From positions 1 to 14,834 of the forward strand of contig JAQUNT010000008.1 of the NCBI GenBank assembly GCA_028717525.1: a stretch of DNA of 14,834 bases, read 5' to 3'. The DNA comes from Elusimicrobiota bacterium (lineage in GTDB: Bacteria > Elusimicrobiota > Elusimicrobia > UBA1565 > UBA9628). Below are positions 12,067 to 14,834 of the stretch, in pieces. The notes under the pieces were generated by a model, which saw nothing but the letters and a program-made list of their open reading frames with translations, was not told the origin of the DNA and made no database searches. Both the position numbers and the translations under genes were made by a program. The stretch's first letter is position 1; every line of letters begins with the position of its first letter.

Positions 12067-14301
12067 ATGAAAGAGATAGAGTCCCTCCTCAGCCGGGCCG
12101 CGCAAGAGGGCCGCTGGGCCCTCTCCGAGATCGAGGTCTACGAGGTGCTCGACAAGATCGGGCTGACCACCCCCCAGTGCTTCCTGGCTCCGCTCCAGGA
12201 TATCCCGCTGCCGGCCGCCCGGCTCCAGGAAAGCCTGGCGGCGCTGCCCGGAGTCCAGGTCGTGCTCAAGGTCTCCTCGGCGAAGACCCTGCACAAGACC
12301 GAGGCCGGCGGGGTCAAGGTCTGCGCCAAAGCCGAGGCCGCGGCCCGGCTCTCGGAGATGAGATCAAAGTTCCCGAACGCGGACGGGATCCTGGTCAGCG
12401 AGTTCGTGCCTCACGCGGTCTTCTCCTTGGGCCAGGAGCTCATGCTCGGCGCCCGGGCCGACAAGGCTTTCGGCCCCATCATGACCTTGGGCATCGGAGG
12501 CACCGACGCCGAAGGCCTCACCGCGGCCCTCAAGCCCGGCTTCTCCCCGGCCGTCGCCGCGGTCAAGCTGGTCTCGGACGGCGGCGGCTGGCAGGATTTC
12601 CTGGACCGGGCCTGGATCTGGCGCTACGTCTCCGGCCAGGTGCGCGGGGGCAGGCGCTTGGCCGAGGACGCGTCCCTGCTGCGCTGGCTCGACGGCTTCC
12701 AAAGGCTGCTCGCCCGATTCTCGGATGGGGGAACCAGCCCCTGGGCGATCGAGGAGGTCGAGGTCAACCCTCTGGCCGTATCCGACGAGCGCATCGTGGC
12801 CCTGGACGGCGTCCTGCGCTTCCGCAAGGCCCGCTCCGCCTCCCGGGACTTCCCCTCGCCCAAGGCGGTCTGGTCTTTGCTCAAGCCCGCGACCGTGGCC
12901 GTGGCCGGGGTCAGCGAGAAGAAGATGAACATGGGCCGCATCATCCTGAACAACGTCGTGGAGGCCGGCTTCGACAAGAGCCGGCTCTTCCTGCTCAAGG
13001 ACTACGCGGGCGAGATCGACGGGGCCCGGTGCTTCAAGAGCCCCGCCGACTTCCCGGAGCCGGTGGACATGTTCGTGGTGGCCGTGCCCTCTCCCGAGGT
13101 CCCGGCCCTGCTGCGCGCCTCGGCCGAGTCCGGGAAGGTCCGCGGGGTGGCCCTCATCTCCGGCGGCATGGGCGAGAAGTCGGGCAGCGAAGGAGTGCAT
13201 GCCGAGGTCTTGGACGTAATCGCCGCGGGCCGCAGGAAGAACCCCGACTTCGCGGTCTCGGGAGGGAACTCCCTGGGCATCGTCTCCGTGCCGGCCAAGG
13301 TCAACACCTTCTTCATCCCGAAGAGGAAGCTGGTCCTGGGCGCGGAGGAGAACCCCGCCCACGCGCGCACGGCCTTCGTCAGCCAGAGCGGCGCCTTCGT
13401 CATCTCCGTGGTGAGCAAGATGGAGTGGCTCAAGCCCGCCTACTGCGTGACCGTGGGCAACCAGATGGACGTGACCGTCTGCGACTACGTGGAGCAGTTG
13501 GTGGAGGACGAGACGGTCAAGGTCGTGCTGGTCTATCTGGAGGGCTTGAAGGAAGAGGACGGCCTCAAGCTCGCGCACGGCGTGGCCCGGGCCCGGGCCA
13601 CGGGCAAGACCGTCATCGTGTACAAGGCCGGCCGCACCCCGACCGGGACCAAGGCGGTGATGGGGCACACGGCCTCCATCGCCGGGGACTTCGTGGTGGC
13701 CCGCTCCGTGCTGACCGCCGCGGGCGCCCTGTTCGCGGAGAACTTCGACCATTTCGAGGAGCAGACGCAGATGTCGTGCTTCTGCCACGGCCGCCCCGTG
13801 GGCCAAGGGCGGCTCTTCGTCCTGAGCAACGCGGGCTTCGAGACCGCGGGCACCGCCGACAGCATCCTCCCCCAAGGCCCGGTGACCGCCTCACCCACGG
13901 ACGGAGCCCTGGGCAAGACGCTGGCCGGGATCCTCAAGAAGCACAAGCTCGATTCCATCGTGGACGTGCGCAATCCCCTGGACGTCACGCCCATGGCGAC
14001 CGACGCCGCCTTGGTCGAGATCGCGGCCGCCGTGCTGGAATCGCCGCTGGTGGACGGCCTGGTGGCGGCCGGCATCCCGCTGACGCCGGCCATGAAGACC
14101 CTGCCGGAAGAGGGGCTGGCCGACTCCTTCCCGGCCCGGCTGGGGGAGCTGGCCAAGGCCTCGGGCAAGCCGGTGGTCTGCAGCGTGGCCTGCGGCTCGC
14201 TCTACGACCCGTACGTGGCCGAGGCGCGCGGGCACGGCCTGCCCGTGTTCCGGTCCGCGGACCGGGCCCTGCGGGCCATGGCCGCCTTCTGCCGGGGCTA
14301 G
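12067..14301 (+). CDS. ADP-forming acetyl/acyl-CoA synthetase, ATP-grasp-first single chain
   Basis: A 744-residue cytoplasmic enzyme of the NDP-forming acyl-CoA synthetase superfamily. The ATP-grasp part comes first (about residues 10-250), with LKVSSAKTLHKTEAGGVKV and the metal-binding stretch IEEVEVNPLAV. A CoA-binding Rossmann domain follows (about 265-400, VAVAGVSEKKMNMGRIILNNV), then two succinyl-CoA-synthetase-like flavodoxin domains with SQSGAF (439-444) and the phosphohistidine loop MGHTASIAGD, with H534 as the expected phospho-acceptor. The reaction is acyl-CoA + ADP + Pi to acid + CoA + ATP, an energy-saving last step of fermentation, though it can run backward. The common GPNCLGI loop reads GGNSLGI here (399-405), so proline and cysteine are replaced. 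The domain order differs from the frequent CoA-binding-first arrangement. Start ATG 12067 is fixed by an upstream in-frame stop at 12056-12060. Confidence 0.92.
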   Translation: MKEIESLLSRAAQEGRWALSEIEVYEVLDKIGLTTPQCFLAPLQDIPLPAARLQESLAALPGVQVVLKVSSAKTLHKTEAGGVKVCAKAEAAARLSEMRSKFPNADGILVSEFVPHAVFSLGQELMLGARADKAFGPIMTLGIGGTDAEGLTAALKPGFSPAVAAVKLVSDGGGWQDFLDRAWIWRYVSGQVRGGRRLAEDASLLRWLDGFQRLLARFSDGGTSPWAIEEVEVNPLAVSDERIVALDGVLRFRKARSASRDFPSPKAVWSLLKPATVAVAGVSEKKMNMGRIILNNVVEAGFDKSRLFLLKDYAGEIDGARCFKSPADFPEPVDMFVVAVPSPEVPALLRASAESGKVRGVALISGGMGEKSGSEGVHAEVLDVIAAGRRKNPDFAVSGGNSLGIVSVPAKVNTFFIPKRKLVLGAEENPAHARTAFVSQSGAFVISVVSKMEWLKPAYCVTVGNQMDVTVCDYVEQLVEDETVKVVLVYLEGLKEEDGLKLAHGVARARATGKTVIVYKAGRTPTGTKAVMGHTASIAGDFVVARSVLTAAGALFAENFDHFEEQTQMSCFCHGRPVGQGRLFVLSNAGFETAGTADSILPQGPVTASPTDGALGKTLAGILKKHKLDSIVDVRNPLDVTPMATDAALVEIAAAVLESPLVDGLVAAGIPLTPAMKTLPEEGLADSFPARLGELAKASGKPVVCSVACGSLYDPYVAEARGHGLPVFRSADRALRAMAAFCRG

Positions 14302-14302
14302 G

Positions 14303-14834
14303 CTAAGGCCGCGCCAGGTCGAAGTCCGGGGTCTGGGCCGCTAGACCTGGCAGGGCGGTCTCCAGGGCCTGGCCTATGGGCGCCACGCGGGCCAGCTGCT
14401 CCTGCGCCCGGCGGGCTTTGGGCAGGCTGGAGAGCACCGCCGAAAGCTTGGTCACATCCTCGCCGCGGCAGCCGTCCTCCGGGCACTTGTTGGAGACCAT
14501 GCAGTCCCCCTTCCAGACGTAGTCGTTCTCACCGCGGACCAGGATGCCTTCCACCAGCCCGGTGTAGGCGTTGAACACCGCGGAGCCGGAGTTGCCGCCG
14601 TAGGTGTCGAGGTTGGCCACGAAGTAGCCCTCCGGGGAGGCGTCGCGCACGGTGGCGCCGCCCGCGACCTTGGTGGGCAGTCCCGCCGGATGGCCGATGA
14701 CGAAGAGCGGGGTCTTGTTGGCGGGGGTGCCGGCCTTGTTGAGCGCCAGAGGCTTGTGTCCGGCCGCGGGCCGGTCGAGCTTGACCAGGGCCCAGTCGGC
14801 GCCGGCGCCTTCCTGGAGCCGGCCCAGGAGCTTG
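14303..14834 (-). CDS. Trypsin/V8-like serine protease, C-terminal part (5' end outside window)
   Basis: The frame is open from the window edge (first full codon at 14833) to the TAG at 14303-14305, giving about 176 residues of a longer protein. The catalytic aspartate is visible near the fragment start in ADWALVKLDRP, and the catalytic serine in TYGGNSGSAVF (serine codon 14588-14590); the histidine must lie upstream of the window. VIGHPAGLPTKVAGG between them is the usual strand-loop of glutamyl-endopeptidase/trypsin-fold enzymes. After the serine come three cysteines in DCMVSNKCPEDGCRGEDVT, suggesting disulfide use outside the cytoplasm, then a helical tail. Export cannot be checked because the N-terminus is missing. 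Its stop lies one base from that of the convergent synthetase gene. Confidence 0.88.
   Translation of the reverse strand, partial: KLLGRLQEGAGADWALVKLDRPAAGHKPLALNKAGTPANKTPLFVIGHPAGLPTKVAGGATVRDASPEGYFVANLDTYGGNSGSAVFNAYTGLVEGILVRGENDYVWKGDCMVSNKCPEDGCRGEDVTKLSAVLSSLPKARRAQEQLARVAPIGQALETALPGLAAQTPDFDLARP

Noticed and set aside
12364..13875. Minus-strand 503-codon frame opposite the acyl-CoA synthetase
   Set aside because: Antisense shadow in GC-rich DNA; the plus strand carries intact ATP-grasp, CoA-binding and phosphohistidine motifs.
1..14834. Possible defence island, prophage, toxin-antitoxin or secondary-metabolite cluster
   Set aside because: No nuclease, reverse transcriptase, integrase, toxin-antitoxin pair, phage structural or biosynthetic assembly-line gene was recognised. 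The genes are envelope, regulatory and central-metabolism types.

Overview
The window reads as chromosomal DNA from a high-GC, Gram-negative-type (diderm) bacterium. Genes are densely packed on both strands, GTG starts are common, and there is a TolC/RND envelope pump. The taxon cannot be fixed from sequence alone. The mix of a zinc-ribbon membrane protein, an ATP-grasp-first ADP-forming acyl-CoA synthetase and a secreted V8/trypsin-like protease would fit an uncultured lineage such as Elusimicrobiota or a deltaproteobacterial relative, but that is a weak inference. No tRNA, rRNA, CRISPR, insertion sequence or phage gene was seen, and no gene-free stretch exceeds 300 bases.

Left part (1-2340, plus strand). 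The C-terminal two-thirds or so of a class I/II PLP aminotransferase is followed by a compact three-gene unit: an ECF sigma factor, an overlapping membrane-anchored probable anti-sigma factor, and a secreted charged coiled-coil protein of unknown family. Two strong hairpins end this unit and separate it from the convergent pump operon.

Pump operon (7501-2361, minus strand). A TolC-family outer-membrane channel, an RND permease, a membrane-anchored single-domain rhodanese and a small YgaP-like (DUF2892) membrane protein with a four-cysteine tail are overlapping or spaced by a few bases. The periplasmic adaptor (membrane fusion protein) that such pumps need is absent. The last two genes together look like a split version of YgaP. 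A sensor histidine kinase without a response regulator is divergently transcribed from the shared upstream region (7604-8758).

Right part. A 108-residue beta-rich protein of unknown function (8858-9184) has an AT-rich promoter region with repeated ATGATAC boxes. It precedes a 777-residue transketolase-like, thiamine-diphosphate-dependent enzyme, with a 13-bp hairpin just upstream of the latter's start. A zinc-ribbon membrane protein (minus strand) and an ADP-forming acetyl/acyl-CoA synthetase (plus strand) diverge from a 175-base AT-rich region with CGATAAT repeats. The window closes with the C-terminal part of a trypsin/V8-like serine protease on the minus strand, whose stop codon lies one base from the synthetase stop.

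The most distinctive elements are the adaptor-less pump operon with its split rhodanese/YgaP pair, the kinase beside it with a cysteine-rich tail, and the unrecognised 108-residue protein with its repeat-bearing promoter. I did not find evidence for a clearly new defence or mobile system.
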